NCBI GenBank assembly: GCA_963727755.1 | Contig: CAVSHN010000012.1 | Location: 1-64,000, forward strand | DNA length: 64,000 nt | Direction: 5' to 3' | Source of the DNA: DASYAN01 sp963727755 | GTDB taxonomy: Bacteria; Chloroflexota; Ktedonobacteria; Ktedonobacterales; Ktedonobacteraceae | Shown here: piece by piece, positions 42,601 to 51,823 of the stretch | Numbering within the stretch: position 1 is the stretch's first letter | Layout of the letters: every line of letters begins with the position of its first letter | The notes under the pieces: generated by a model | What the model was told of the DNA's origin: nothing | Databases searched by the model: none | The model's input: the letters and a program-made list of their open reading frames with translations, nothing else | Translations under genes and position numbers: made by a program

Positions 42601-42828
42601 GCGTGCTTGCTCCTTATTTTCCGCTTGTGCAATGTAAACAGCCGGACGATCAGCAAGAACTTTCTGCGAACTATCGGGACTGGCATTGAAAACATAGATA
42701 CCGCTCACTCCAGCGTTATGAGCAGCACGAAAAAGATGACTCACCTCTGGCTCAAATTCGCTGACGTCAGAATGATAGTGGGCAGACTGATCATAATGGA
42801 GTTCTTGGAGCATGGTTTGTAACAACAT
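39627..42828 (-). pseudogene. Eco57I/PglX-like N6-adenine DNA methylase (type IIG-like), one frameshift
   Basis: The first frame (ATG 42828, GGGAGG upstream) gives 825 residues with SAM motif I 'KILDPACGSGVFL' at about residues 342-353 and catalytic 'VIGNPPWVEL' at about 458-466. The N-terminal 300 residues may be a nuclease-like or helical domain. The last 50 residues of this frame are nonsense. Near 40490 a one-base shift restores 'SYYLFFHAQEWGVFRQARYV', 'SLTEVRKLPIPDF' and then the frame 39627-40376, ending in a helical region. The full length is about 1065 residues, as usual for this group. The methylase protects DNA and, with the adjacent nuclease, likely forms a restriction-modification system. 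Confidence 0.75.
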
Positions 42829-43212
42829 CGAAGTGTTTACCTCCCTTCATCGATGATGAAGCACCTCATAGCTTCATCTGGGAGAGTTGAAGGAGTATTT
42901 GCTATGACATCTTTATTCATCGTAATCTGTGCAAGGAGACCCATCCCCTTTTAGGGGATCGGGTTCCTGACACCCCGAAAATCCTTTTGAACTCTTCACA
43001 CTACTCTTTGGTCCTTTATCATACTCGATTCTGTTATCAAAAGCAATGACCTGAGCAACATATTCTCTTTTCTCGCTAATCCTATGGGAGTGGACCGAAC
43101 TCACTGGGGTCAAACCGATAAGAGTACACAGAGATCAGTACACCTCTCTCAGCAAGCTCCAGTCCATGCACGGGGCGACTGAGGTTTGACAGCAACCCTG
43201 ACAGCAACACCG
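42829..43212. other. Gene-poor margin at the proposed island end
   Basis: About 380 bases between the methylase gene and the direct repeats hold no convincing gene. A 66-codon minus-strand frame at 42913-43113 lacks a good start. The stretch probably contains the methylase promoter. Confidence 0.35.
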
Positions 43213-43300
43213 ATAGACATCGGTAGATTTTGATAGTCTTCCGTAGACCATTGACCTTGTTTTCAAGCTCGAAATAGACATTGGTTAGACGGAATAGACA
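43213..43300 (+). repeat. Four imperfect direct repeats next to the tRNA fragment
   Basis: The motif ATAGACA(T/A)(T/C)(C/G)G recurs at 43213 (ATAGACATCGGTAG), 43274 (ATAGACATTGGTTAG) and 43294 (ATAGACAACCGG), with a weaker copy at 43243 (GTAGACCATTG). They end about ten bases before the tRNA-Thr 3' half. Short direct repeats beside an attachment core are typical arm sites of tyrosine integrases. Confidence 0.5.
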
Positions 43301-43310
43301 ACCGGATACG

Positions 43311-43354
43311 AATTTGTAAACCGTCGGCCGTCGGTTCGATTCCGACCACCGGCT
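43311..43354 (+). other. 3' half of tRNA-Thr(TGT): candidate distal attachment site
   Basis: The sequence runs from the anticodon loop (TTTGTAA, anticodon TGT) through the 3' anticodon stem, variable loop and a perfect T arm (GTCGG TTCGATT CCGAC) to the acceptor strand CACCGGC and T73. The expected 5' strand GCCGGTG and D arm are absent upstream. A tRNA 3' half without its 5' half is the usual scar at the far end of an element integrated into that tRNA. Its orientation places the island to the left. Confidence 0.7.
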
Positions 43355-43669
43355 CCCTAGGTAATCCTCTCACTAACACAAGAGTTGAGGCTACCTGAGA
43401 TGCATACCATCAATGACAGCACACGGGGTAAATTAGTGTAACCGTCTGTCTTCAATGCCTAAACCGTCTCCCTTCACAAACAATACTCGAAGCTGTCCCT
43501 CTTGTCAACTAAGCATTTAGTACACTACCTTCACACCTCTTGCATATTTGCGTATCCACAGCTATACTTATTCCGCATCGAGATCGTCGATGCTTGTTAC
43601 ACTGAGTACCGCTCTTCTGGGAATTCATAAACGATCTCGCAAGCTAGGAAGTAGGGACTGTCATCGTTA

Positions 43670-43870
43670 CTAGAAATAGTTCTCTAGCTCATGCTGGTCA
43701 AAAAGTGATTGTGCGCAATCGACCAGCTTTAGTGCGTTCCATTGCCGAACACACTCATCCCAGTCTACCCGCCTTACATGAAGTGCAGGTTGACTCCATT
43801 GACAACTGGTCTCATCCTGATAATGACAGGTTGGTGTCATCAAGTCAGAACCAGCACAAGGTTTGGTCAG
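43670..43870 (+). pseudogene. Possible decayed coding remnant
   Basis: One plus-strand frame reads 'SLAHAGQKVIVRNRPALVRS' then 'VQVDSIDNWSHPDNDR' before stops. The pattern VxVRNRPxxV with a later DxWxxPxxD resembles the N-terminus of some SNF2-type helicases of defence systems. No start codon is present and the frame breaks soon after. It may be a remnant left near the attachment site. This identification is weak. Confidence 0.25.
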
Positions 43871-44000
43871 AAATGCCCTGATATTTGTCGGGACTGTGTT
43901 GCCAGATGGACGGTTGCCCTCATCCAGTCCGGTTTAGATATTTTAGTTCGTTCTCCGCTCATGTGATGAGCCGGAACGCTTCTTCAGAAAGGAATTGGTA

Positions 44001-45026
44001 ATGATACTGGGAAATGCGCTCTCAAACTACTTACATTTTTTATTGGCTTTTGCTATGTCGATAGGCCTAGCTTTACTCTTTAAATACGTTATTATAGATA
44101 AAATTAAATACTTTGCATCAAAAACGAAAAATAAGCTAGATGATGTAATTATCTCGTTTATTTCATCTATCTCGCTTATTTTTTATTTTCTTCTCTCACT
44201 CTATATTGCGATCCAGTTTCTCGTCCTCAATGCCTTTGTCAGAAGCATCATCGATGCTGTTTTTATAACATACATTGTTTATCAAGTGATATTCGCTATA
44301 CGTATTTTTATCGAATATTTTCTTGATAAGCGAGCAACGGAAGAGAATGGAGCGAGTATAGCGCATGTCAAAGATATTCTCCAGCTGATCATGAGGGTAG
44401 TTTTCTGGGCAATAGGCATTTTGTTCATCCTGTCTAACCTTGGCATCAATGTGACTTCGCTGGTGGCTGGCCTGGGCATTGGAGGTATTGCCATAGCGCT
44501 CGCAGTCCAAAATATTCTGGGCGATTTGTTCAGTTATTTTGCGATCTGTTTTGATAAACCTTTTATCAAAGGGGATATTATCCTTGTTGGCGATCAGATG
44601 GGAGTGATTGAAAAGATTGGCATCAAGACGACGCGTATCCGGGCTTTGCAGGGCGAGGAAATTGTCATCCCCAATAGCGAGCTGACCTCTTCTCGCATCC
44701 AAAATTTCAAGAAAATGGAGGAGAGGCGCGTTCTTTTTTCTCTTGGCGTGGTCTATGAAACTCCGCTGGCACATTTAGAAAGGATTCCACAAATCATACG
44801 CGATATTGTCTCTTCTATCGAGTTGACGCGATTTGACCGGGCACATCTCTCTGCCTTTGGCAATTCGGCCTATCTGTATGAAGTGGTCTATTATGTCCTA
44901 TCAGCAGACTATCATCATTACATGGATATCCACCAAAACATTAATTTCCGTATTATTGAAGCGTTCACTCAGGAACATATTGAATTGGCGTTTCCAACCC
45001 AGACGCTTCATCTTGTGCGCAGATAG
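44001..45026 (+). CDS. Small-conductance mechanosensitive ion channel (MscS family)
   Basis: The ATG at 44001 has AAAGGA seven bases upstream. The 341-residue protein has about four membrane helices in the first 170 residues. The conserved pore-lining helix and following beta domain are clear: 'VAGLGIGGIAIALAVQNILG', then 'DKPFIKGDIILVGDQMGVIE', 'KIGIKTTRIRALQGEEIVIP' and 'NSELTSSRIQNF'. It opens under membrane tension to release solutes during osmotic downshock. It is intact and marks the start of ordinary chromosomal genes to the right of the attachment site. Confidence 0.9.
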   Translation: MILGNALSNYLHFLLAFAMSIGLALLFKYVIIDKIKYFASKTKNKLDDVIISFISSISLIFYFLLSLYIAIQFLVLNAFVRSIIDAVFITYIVYQVIFAIRIFIEYFLDKRATEENGASIAHVKDILQLIMRVVFWAIGILFILSNLGINVTSLVAGLGIGGIAIALAVQNILGDLFSYFAICFDKPFIKGDIILVGDQMGVIEKIGIKTTRIRALQGEEIVIPNSELTSSRIQNFKKMEERRVLFSLGVVYETPLAHLERIPQIIRDIVSSIELTRFDRAHLSAFGNSAYLYEVVYYVLSADYHHYMDIHQNINFRIIEAFTQEHIELAFPTQTLHLVRR

Positions 45027-45675
45027 ACATTGAACTCCTGGAGGTCGTCCACACCGGTTCGGGTTTCTGATGCTCTAATCAGGGCAATAGCGGGCATTTT
45101 GGGCTAAGCATTGGTATTCTATAGAGAACAGGCAATGGGTCTACAAGGAGGGCTATGACTATAACGTCTCTGGATGAAGGAGAAAGTCCTTTCCCGCAAA
45201 CCTGTTATTTCCCTTATGCTCGCTCGTTGATTTATATACAGCACTCACCAGCAAAACACCAATGAACGCCAAGGCTGGACTAGTCTACATCAACTCATTG
45301 AGATATATTGCTCATAGCGCAGTACAGAGCATACGATGTATGAGCATGGCATCGTAAAAGGAGAAATATTCTATATGTCGAGAAGGAGGAAAAAAGGCGG
45401 AGCAAGCGGTACCTCTTCCGATGTCTCCACCTACTACCGCTCATGCGACTCATCCTGTTCCTCCAGTGGCACTTCTCATTGACACATGCCATCATCGATG
45501 CTTTGCCATGCTGTGTCTCGCTGAGATGACGCCCAATCACACGGCATGGTGATGCGAGGCCGTGTCTTGACAGTGTTGTCCCTGTTTCCCCAGGACCGAG
45601 ATACGTGCAAAAATAGGACATAGGGGATACAATTAGGAGGGGTGCTATATACCAAGCAAGAAAGCAAGTGTGAGC
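45027..45675. other. Intergenic stretch, no gene recognised
   Basis: About 650 bases with several open frames on the minus strand but none with a good ribosome binding site or domain. A promoter for the following small gene is expected near its right end. Confidence 0.35.
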
Positions 45676-45954
45676 ATGGATACAACAAAGATTGACATAT
45701 GCAATGAGCGCGAAGGTGTTTACCGGATTGTGTCCCTGTATAGTAGAGATAGCATTGCCATTACTTCGCAAGGGCTCCTAGAACTTGCGACATGGATAGA
45801 GGAAAACAAAGCGACTCTGGAGAAAGAGGCAGCTAGGGAGAAAGGAACAAACCACACATTCAGGAGCCAAGATAAGGCTGAACGCCCACACATTAAAAGT
45901 GAGAGGCACAGCTATCGCACTAACAGCGAGAGACCAGATGAAGATATAACTTAA
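45676..45954 (+). CDS. Small hypothetical protein
   Basis: The ATG at 45676 (MDTTKIDICNEREGVYRIVS...) gives 92 residues. The first 50 look like a small folded alpha/beta domain ('VSLYSRDSIAITSQGLLELA'); the remainder is polar and probably disordered. A clear rho-independent terminator follows 15 bases after the stop, supporting a real transcription unit. No family is recognised. Confidence 0.6.
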   Translation: MDTTKIDICNEREGVYRIVSLYSRDSIAITSQGLLELATWIEENKATLEKEAAREKGTNHTFRSQDKAERPHIKSERHSYRTNSERPDEDIT

Positions 45955-45968
45955 AGCTATCCCATAGC

Positions 45969-46009
45969 AAAGATCAGGATGCTATTGCTAACGTCCTGAT
46001 CTTTTTTTG
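45969..46009 (+). terminator. Rho-independent terminator
   Basis: The inverted repeat AAGATCAGGA...TCCTGATCTT with a loop of about 16 bases runs into seven T. It ends the transcript of the small gene at 45676-45954. Confidence 0.8.
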
Positions 46010-46350
46010 TATTAAAATCATTCAGAGGCTGTATTCTGCTCATTAGTATATTTGTCTTGTTTGGGTTAGGCAATGCAGCTCGGCAATCTTTTGCTCACAT
46101 GGCAATCGTGGTACCAAGCTCGCAATCCTCAAACAACATCATCTGCCCCGCAAGCAGCTTCCACTCACAACGGATCATGCATTCTGCTGCGAATTTTCAG
46201 CCAATTTCTCTTTTCTGTTCAGGCAAAATGAACTGACCTCACAGACACCCTTTCTTCACTCTATTCGTGACAAAGGTAGCGAGTCAGTCTGAAAAGAAAT
46301 CCATTGTCTTGACCAAGTGATCAGGAATCCTTGATACCGGGAGAAACACG
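46010..46350. other. Intergenic leader of the FAD oxidoreductase gene
   Basis: About 340 bases without a coding frame of note. It lies between the terminator and the start of the oxidoreductase and must contain its promoter, which I could not assign. Confidence 0.35.
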
Positions 46351-47745
46351 ATGACAACAACACAAGGAACTCACGACTTCGACGCCAGTTCACTCAAAGC
46401 TCATTTGCGTGGAACACTCTTTCAGCCAAGCGATGAAGGTTACGAGGCAGCACGAAAAGTCTACAACGCTATGATCGATAAGCGTCCCGCCTTGATTGTG
46501 CGTTGTGCCGATGTAGCTGATGTTATCTCTGCAATCATCTTCGCTCGTGAGAAGGGCCTCCTTGTTGCTATCCGAGGCGGGGGGCACAACGCCGGGGGGT
46601 TAGGGGTATGCAATGATGGTCTGGTCATCGATCTCTCGCTCATCCGGTATACGCGTGTCGATCCGGTGGCAAGAACTGTCCGGATTGGAGGAGGCTGCAC
46701 CTGGGGTGATGTTGACCATGCAACCTATGGCTTTCATCTAGCAGTTCCCAGCGGGATCGTTTCCACAACCGGCGTGGGCGGCTTGACCCTAGGTGGTGGG
46801 CTAGGATATCTCACCCGCAAATACGGCCTCACGATTGACAATCTGATCTCCGCCGATATCGTGCTGGCAGATGGCCGCTTCTTGACAGTCGACGAGCACC
46901 ATCATGAGGACCTTTTCTGGGCGCTACGTGGCGGTGGTGGAAATTTTGGCGTTGTGACCTCCTTCGTGTTCAAAGCTCATCCAATCAATACTGTCTATGC
47001 TGGTCCCATGCTCTGGAACCTGGACAAAGCAACCGAGGTCATGCAGTGGTATCGAGAGTTTATCACGCAAGTACCCGATGACATCAGTGGCTTCTTCGCC
47101 TTTTTGATGGTGCCACCCGGGCCCCCTTTCCCCGAGCGTTTCCACTACAAGATGATGTGCGGGATAGTCTGGAGCTACACTGGCCCCAGAGAGCTGGCTG
47201 AAGAGACGTTTCAACCGATCCGAGAGTCTCTAATACCAGCCTTGGACTTGGTCAGCCCCATGCCATATCCAAACCTTCAGAGCATGTTTGACCCGCTCTA
47301 TCAACCAGGACTCCAGTGGTATTGGAAGGCGGACTTTGTGAGCGAGTTGAGCGATGAAGTGATCCAGACCCATATAAAACATGGTTCCCAGCTGCCAACC
47401 CTGCTGTCGGCTATGCACCTCTATCCGATCAATGGAGCAGCACATCGGGTAGGCAAGAACGATACGGCGTGGAGCTACCGGGATGCGACTTGGGCTGAGG
47501 TAATCGTAGGAGTCGATCCTGACCCCGCCAAGAAGGACCACATCGTCAACTGGGCCAGGCAGTACTGGAACGATGTCCACTCCTATTCTAGCCAAGGCGC
47601 ATATGTCAATTTCATGATGGAAGAAGGAGAAGAACGTGTCAAAGCATCGTATCGGGACAACTACCAGCGCTTGGTAGCTATCAAGAACACATATGATCCA
47701 ACCAATTTCTTTCAATGCAATCAGAATATTAAGCCCACACAATAA
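46351..47745 (+). CDS. FAD-binding oxidoreductase, berberine-bridge enzyme type
   Basis: The ATG at 46351 follows GGGAGAAACACG. The 464-residue length is typical. The FAD_binding_4 domain (residues 45-210) has 'GLLVAIRGGGHNAGGLGVCN', whose His is the usual covalent FAD site, and 'PSGIVSTTGVGGLTLGGGLG' plus 'DLFWALRGGGGNFGVVTSFV'. The C-terminal berberine-bridge segment ends 'YDPTNFFQCNQNI', the conserved closing motif (YDPxNxF). Such enzymes oxidise sugars, alkaloids or other secondary metabolites with oxygen. The substrate cannot be told. It is intact and without operon partners. Confidence 0.92.
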   Translation: MTTTQGTHDFDASSLKAHLRGTLFQPSDEGYEAARKVYNAMIDKRPALIVRCADVADVISAIIFAREKGLLVAIRGGGHNAGGLGVCNDGLVIDLSLIRYTRVDPVARTVRIGGGCTWGDVDHATYGFHLAVPSGIVSTTGVGGLTLGGGLGYLTRKYGLTIDNLISADIVLADGRFLTVDEHHHEDLFWALRGGGGNFGVVTSFVFKAHPINTVYAGPMLWNLDKATEVMQWYREFITQVPDDISGFFAFLMVPPGPPFPERFHYKMMCGIVWSYTGPRELAEETFQPIRESLIPALDLVSPMPYPNLQSMFDPLYQPGLQWYWKADFVSELSDEVIQTHIKHGSQLPTLLSAMHLYPINGAAHRVGKNDTAWSYRDATWAEVIVGVDPDPAKKDHIVNWARQYWNDVHSYSSQGAYVNFMMEEGEERVKASYRDNYQRLVAIKNTYDPTNFFQCNQNIKPTQ

Positions 47746-48367
47746 AGTGTTGAGCAGCATTTACGGAATTTTCTCCTTTGCTTCTAGTAGACACTATTTT
47801 CCTTTGTTATGTGGTCTTGAGTTTTGAGGATTGGTATGATGGTGCTTGTGTTGTAGGAAGTGCGATGGATGGTAAAGAAGGCGAAGGGCTCTGTATCGCG
47901 CCACAATGCAAATTCTAGGGCTTTTATATTGGACAGAAGAAGAATTGATAAAATTAAGTGGAACTACTCAGATCCCCAGGCAACCGGAAAGAAAGAATCG
48001 GCAAAGACGGCAGTCATAGCCCCAAGCATAGAGCATCATTTTTTGCCGCCCATTTAATGAGCAAGTCTTTGTTGCCGCATTGCTTGCAAGTTCGTAGATT
48101 GCTATATGTGTCCATATAAATAGTAGAATGATCCATCAAAAATGGGGTTTGCCCATAGTTGGGAAGAGCCTTGATGCTTTGCGTATATATATGTGCAGTA
48201 TTCATTGCAATAAAAATACGGGCTACTTTTCCTGGACTCAGCTCCAGAAGCTATCCCATTCAGGCTCATTACCCATTTTTATTGCACGTATATGCAAAGC
48301 ATCAAATGGCCAAGTTTTACCTGTTAGGACGTTGGAAATACACAAAGTCGAGCTTAACCCTTTTTTG
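47746..48367. other. Intergenic stretch, no gene recognised
   Basis: About 620 bases. Short frames exist on both strands but none shows a ribosome binding site with a recognisable product. Confidence 0.35.
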
Positions 48368-48739
48368 TTATGGGACACATCGAGCATAACCAGCTTGGAA
48401 CCCTGCATTGTAACCAGCTTGATATCCCTCAGTATATTGTTGTGATGGAGTCGTTGGAGCGAAAGCCCCAATTGATGGTTTACATGCCACTAATCCGGCT
48501 CGAAATCCTGCGGGATATCCCTCACTATAACCCAAAGCTTGATAGGTTCTTGGAGGAGGAACTTGCTGTGAAGGGATAAACTGGTCTTGATATGGATACG
48601 TGTAACTTGTATCTTGTTGAGACGAAATTGGCTCCCTACCTGGAATCCACTGCTCAGGCGCAGCAAAAGCCCGCAATGGTATGCCCAACATGAAAAGGAA
48701 CAAACCAAATAACATCACTAAGGGTAGTGTTATACGCAT
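48368..48739 (-). CDS. Small secreted protein with GYxxG repeats
   Basis: Beginning at ATG 48739 (or four codons earlier) the protein has a signal peptide (MRITLPLVMLFGLFLFMLGI, ending near 'AFAAPEQ'). The mature part is Gln/Tyr/Pro-rich, then has a repeated motif: 'GYSEGYPAGFRAGLVACK' and 'YTEGYQAGYNAGFQAGYARC'. The GYxxGYxAGFxAG pattern occurs in small surface or spore-coat-like proteins. Two Cys residues close the repeats. Its function is unknown; an envelope location is likely. Confidence 0.65.
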   Translation of the reverse strand: MRITLPLVMLFGLFLFMLGIPLRAFAAPEQWIPGREPISSQQDTSYTYPYQDQFIPSQQVPPPRTYQALGYSEGYPAGFRAGLVACKPSIGAFAPTTPSQQYTEGYQAGYNAGFQAGYARCVP

Positions 48740-48751
48740 GATACGGCACAT

Positions 48752-49545
48752 GTGTGTCTTTTCCCTTCTTTAGTGTTGAGTTACTATAAGCACTCCTAGA
48801 ATGGTAAACATTATAATTGCTGAGAGCAAGAGGGTTATGCAAGTTTGGGCATTTATTGTCAATGTTGGGACTGTGAGGGTCTGGCTCACTGAAACCAATA
48901 CATGAAGCCATTGGTCGAGAACTAAAGTGGGTATGCGTACAAATCAGCCGAAAGGAAGAAAGGGAAGCTAGCAGGGAGAAAGTTGCATTAGCTAACATAA
49001 TCTTTATGTGGCTGTAGTGCTCTACCTGAAATTGCCCCGATGCAACCATACAACAAGAGCCGCTCCTGTCACTGAAGCGCCCCTATTGTGGTTGGAGAGT
49101 GTTCTCAGACGCGCTACAATGGCCGAGATTTTCGAGCCATCCAAAGAGATACTGATGATAAAATAAAACCGACACAGCGACCCACTAGGCCATGAATAGA
49201 GACATTGAAATCCTAGCCCAGCATTTTCAAAAACGTTGCAAGTCTGGACCATATTGCCGCCCGGTAAATCGTTGCCGATAGGTGGGGATGAGTGCCCAGG
49301 CCCAGAACCTAAGTGCATATTGTAGGTGGGGATATCCATATCTTATTCTGCCCGTTCCGGCCCGTCGCGCCCTCCGAGTGGTATGGGGCGCCAGGGTCCT
49401 TCGCCAAGATGGATAGGGTTTTAAGATTTGTCCCTCTTTCCAACTAGGAGTTTCAACAGATATTGAGTACACTTGATATAGGTTCATCGTTTAGTCGTGT
49501 TTTAAATGAAATGTTTTGTCTGTTTATTGTGAAAGGATAATGTTT
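48752..49545. other. Intergenic stretch, no gene recognised
   Basis: About 790 bases with weak minus-strand frames (for example 49022-49339 and 49227-49487) that lack ribosome binding sites and recognisable features. I see nothing that I can support as a gene. Confidence 0.35.
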
Positions 49546-51090
49546 ATGCGTGATACACATTTGGGAAAAAGACCAATGGAAGATAATGAGAATATAGGAT
49601 CATCAAATATTTTTGAGCGAAAACGGAAACGAGAAGAAGGTACACCATCAACAGGTTTTGGATCAGGTCCAGCAGGGAGAGATCATCTTCGCTTTACTGG
49701 TACAGCACTCCCTTCTGCGCAAGCACAAGAGCAACATAAATGGCATGAGAGTACCTCTGAGGTGCCAGCATCGCAGCAAGTCGGAGTAGAATACCTCCTC
49801 ACACTTCGGAACCAATTGCAAGAGACACACCATCGGAGCCAAGCTGTTCTGGGAGGTCTGGATCAACACATAGCTCAGATGCAACAACAAGCAGGTTTCA
49901 GTGAGGTGCCAGTATCTACAAGTCACCAACAAGACACCAGAGCACTTCAGACCTCTTTGCATCCTCCTGCCAGAAACGAACAGAGCATGCTGCAACACCA
50001 GCAAGAGGAAGTTTTCTCCCTTGATGGCTATCCCGTCGATTGTCTTTCAGATTCTGACCATGAGTCTGACCGGAGAGATCCCTTGGAAGCTCAGAGACCA
50101 GCAGGAAGCCCTCCTGCCCGATCATATCAAATCCCCCCTGAAACATCACTAGATCATAGACCCGATCTCTCCATGAGACAGAGAGATATAACAGAAGGGA
50201 GAAAGCCATTCCGCAGTTACTTGCTAGAGTATGAGTATGGCGTTTTTAAATCAGCAAGGAGACTGAAGAGCAAAAAGATAAGCGAGACCGAATTTCCCCC
50301 TCAAGAGAGAATAATGTATAAAATATATAATAAATTTCGTAACGTAGAAAGGCTTACAAAAAACCATTGTACAGACGTACAAGTTCAAGATAAAATTAAT
50401 ATAATACGTCATACAGATGCTTATAAAGAAGCATTTCCTGGTACCCATGAGGAAATAAAAGCATTCTTAGTCAATAGAGGATATATCTCACAGCAACAGA
50501 GGGAAATAGTGATATTGTCTGATTCTGAAGAAGACGAAGAAAAGTCATCAAAACAGAAGCGGGCATCGGAGTCACAGTCCCGAGAAGGAGAAAAGCAGCG
50601 ATCTGATCAAGCACAGGAAGATGACTCTACTAGCAAGAGGCCAAGAATCGATTTCGCTACCCGTCAATACCAACTCCATGAGCTACAGCAACAGAGCAAA
50701 GGAAAAGAGCTAGAGAATACAGACCAGCTCAAAGAGAGATCTGTTGATGAGCAGAGCAAGTCAGTTGAAAAGCAAATCGCCCAGTCAGACATGGATATGT
50801 ACTCATATTGGGTGAGCTACAATACGTATATTTACCGGGAGAACATGGAATACCAATTATTAAAGGGATACAAAGAAGTTCTTGCCATGCAAAAAGCAGA
50901 GGAGGTTCGAAGACAACAACAAGACGCAGATCCAAGCCATCAAGCTGATGCTCAACATGAGTCTACATCTCAACGGTCCAATGTGAGACGACAAGATCCA
51001 ATTGAGCAACGACAGGGCATTGCAGTACAACGACACGAAGGACAAAGACTGAGCAGCGTCCTCAAAGGAATTCTCTTCTCACCTGATTAA
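49546..51090 (+). CDS. Large disordered protein with eukaryote-like short motifs
   Basis: The ATG at 49546 lies eight bases after AGGA. The protein of about 514 residues is very rich in Gln, Ser, Glu and Arg and mostly disordered. A folded-looking middle ('RSYLLEYEYGVFKSARRLKS', 'VERLTKNHCTDVQVQDKINI') precedes 'QREIVILSDSEEDEEKSSKQ', which has the exact form of a SUMO-interacting motif with an acidic flank. Basic clusters 'ERKRKREEG' and 'TSKRPRIDF' resemble nuclear localisation signals. The C-terminal part has coiled-coil character ('AMQKAEEVRRQQQDADPSHQ'). No secretion signal is evident. No bacterial family is recognised. Motif resemblance may be coincidence in low-complexity sequence. Confidence 0.65.
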   Translation: MRDTHLGKRPMEDNENIGSSNIFERKRKREEGTPSTGFGSGPAGRDHLRFTGTALPSAQAQEQHKWHESTSEVPASQQVGVEYLLTLRNQLQETHHRSQAVLGGLDQHIAQMQQQAGFSEVPVSTSHQQDTRALQTSLHPPARNEQSMLQHQQEEVFSLDGYPVDCLSDSDHESDRRDPLEAQRPAGSPPARSYQIPPETSLDHRPDLSMRQRDITEGRKPFRSYLLEYEYGVFKSARRLKSKKISETEFPPQERIMYKIYNKFRNVERLTKNHCTDVQVQDKINIIRHTDAYKEAFPGTHEEIKAFLVNRGYISQQQREIVILSDSEEDEEKSSKQKRASESQSREGEKQRSDQAQEDDSTSKRPRIDFATRQYQLHELQQQSKGKELENTDQLKERSVDEQSKSVEKQIAQSDMDMYSYWVSYNTYIYRENMEYQLLKGYKEVLAMQKAEEVRRQQQDADPSHQADAQHESTSQRSNVRRQDPIEQRQGIAVQRHEGQRLSSVLKGILFSPD

Positions 51091-51312
51091 TAACTCAGAT
51101 CTCTCGCAAGCAGAGTATGGAAGGCTTACAATGACTGGCGGTGAGGTCTTTCCTAAGAGCGTGTCAGATTGGCTTGCTTATCTCTCCAGAGCATAATATC
51201 TCATGCTGTGCGATGCTGCCAGTTCTTCGATGGAGGTCATTCTGAACAAGACAATTCTCGGAAGAGAGATAGTCCGGGCCAACACTACAGCGGGCACGAA
51301 CTCAGACCAACT

Positions 51313-51823
51313 TTACCGATCAAAATGCACAATATGTGTAAATTGTGCAGGAATAGTTCTAAGTGCTGTGCAAAAAAAACTGGGCATGATGGGGAGGTGT
51401 ACAAGCTGATCAAGAGGATGCCATTCAAAGATCAGAGGCAAATCTGTCTCATCTTCGGAGACAAATGGCCCATCTTGCTGGCAGAGATAGCAGTTTGGGG
51501 GCAGTTTCATCAAAAAGTAGATGCCTACCTCATGGTCAGCCACTCCATCTTCCTCGAAGAAATTCTCAAGCAGGAATAGTGGGCGCTCAATGGTAACAGA
51601 AACATTGAGTTCTTCCACCATCTCGCGCCGCAGTGTTTCAGTAGCACTCTCACATAACTCGGCTCGTCCCACCCGGTAAGAACCAATAAGTCTTGCTTGG
51701 ATCAACAGTGGCTTTCTGAAAGAGAACACGTTCTTTGTGAATGGTAATACCGCCAATGCGATAGGTGAACTTGACATCACCTTTTTTGAATGTGATCATT
51801 GTTCGTTCTGTTTGTATATCCAT
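51313..51823 (-). pseudogene. Nudix hydrolase, one frameshift
   Basis: The true start is ATG 51823, with AGGA six bases upstream. The first frame gives 'MDIQTERTMITFKKGDVKFT' to 'SKTYWFLPGG'. An extra base near 51677 shifts the frame into that of 51313-51780, with the Nudix box 'GRAELCESATETLRREMVEE' (G-x5-E-x7-R-E-x2-E-E). The total is about 168 residues. Nudix enzymes cleave nucleoside diphosphate-linked compounds; the substrate is unknown. The break lies at a GGG run, so an assembly indel is likely. Confidence 0.8.

Noticed and set aside
42913..43113. Minus-strand frame of 66 codons near the attachment site
   Set aside because: It starts at a TTG without ribosome binding site, and its span runs toward the repeat region; probably chance.
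43261..43354. A complete tRNA-Thr gene
   Set aside because: Upstream sequence lacks the acceptor 5' strand GCCGGTG and a proper D arm; only the 3' half is present.
45295..45771. Minus-strand frame of 158 codons
   Set aside because: It is antisense to the start of the small gene at 45676 and has no recognisable features.
49227..49487. Minus-strand frame of 86 codons
   Set aside because: Arg-rich sequence typical of a non-coding frame and no ribosome binding site.
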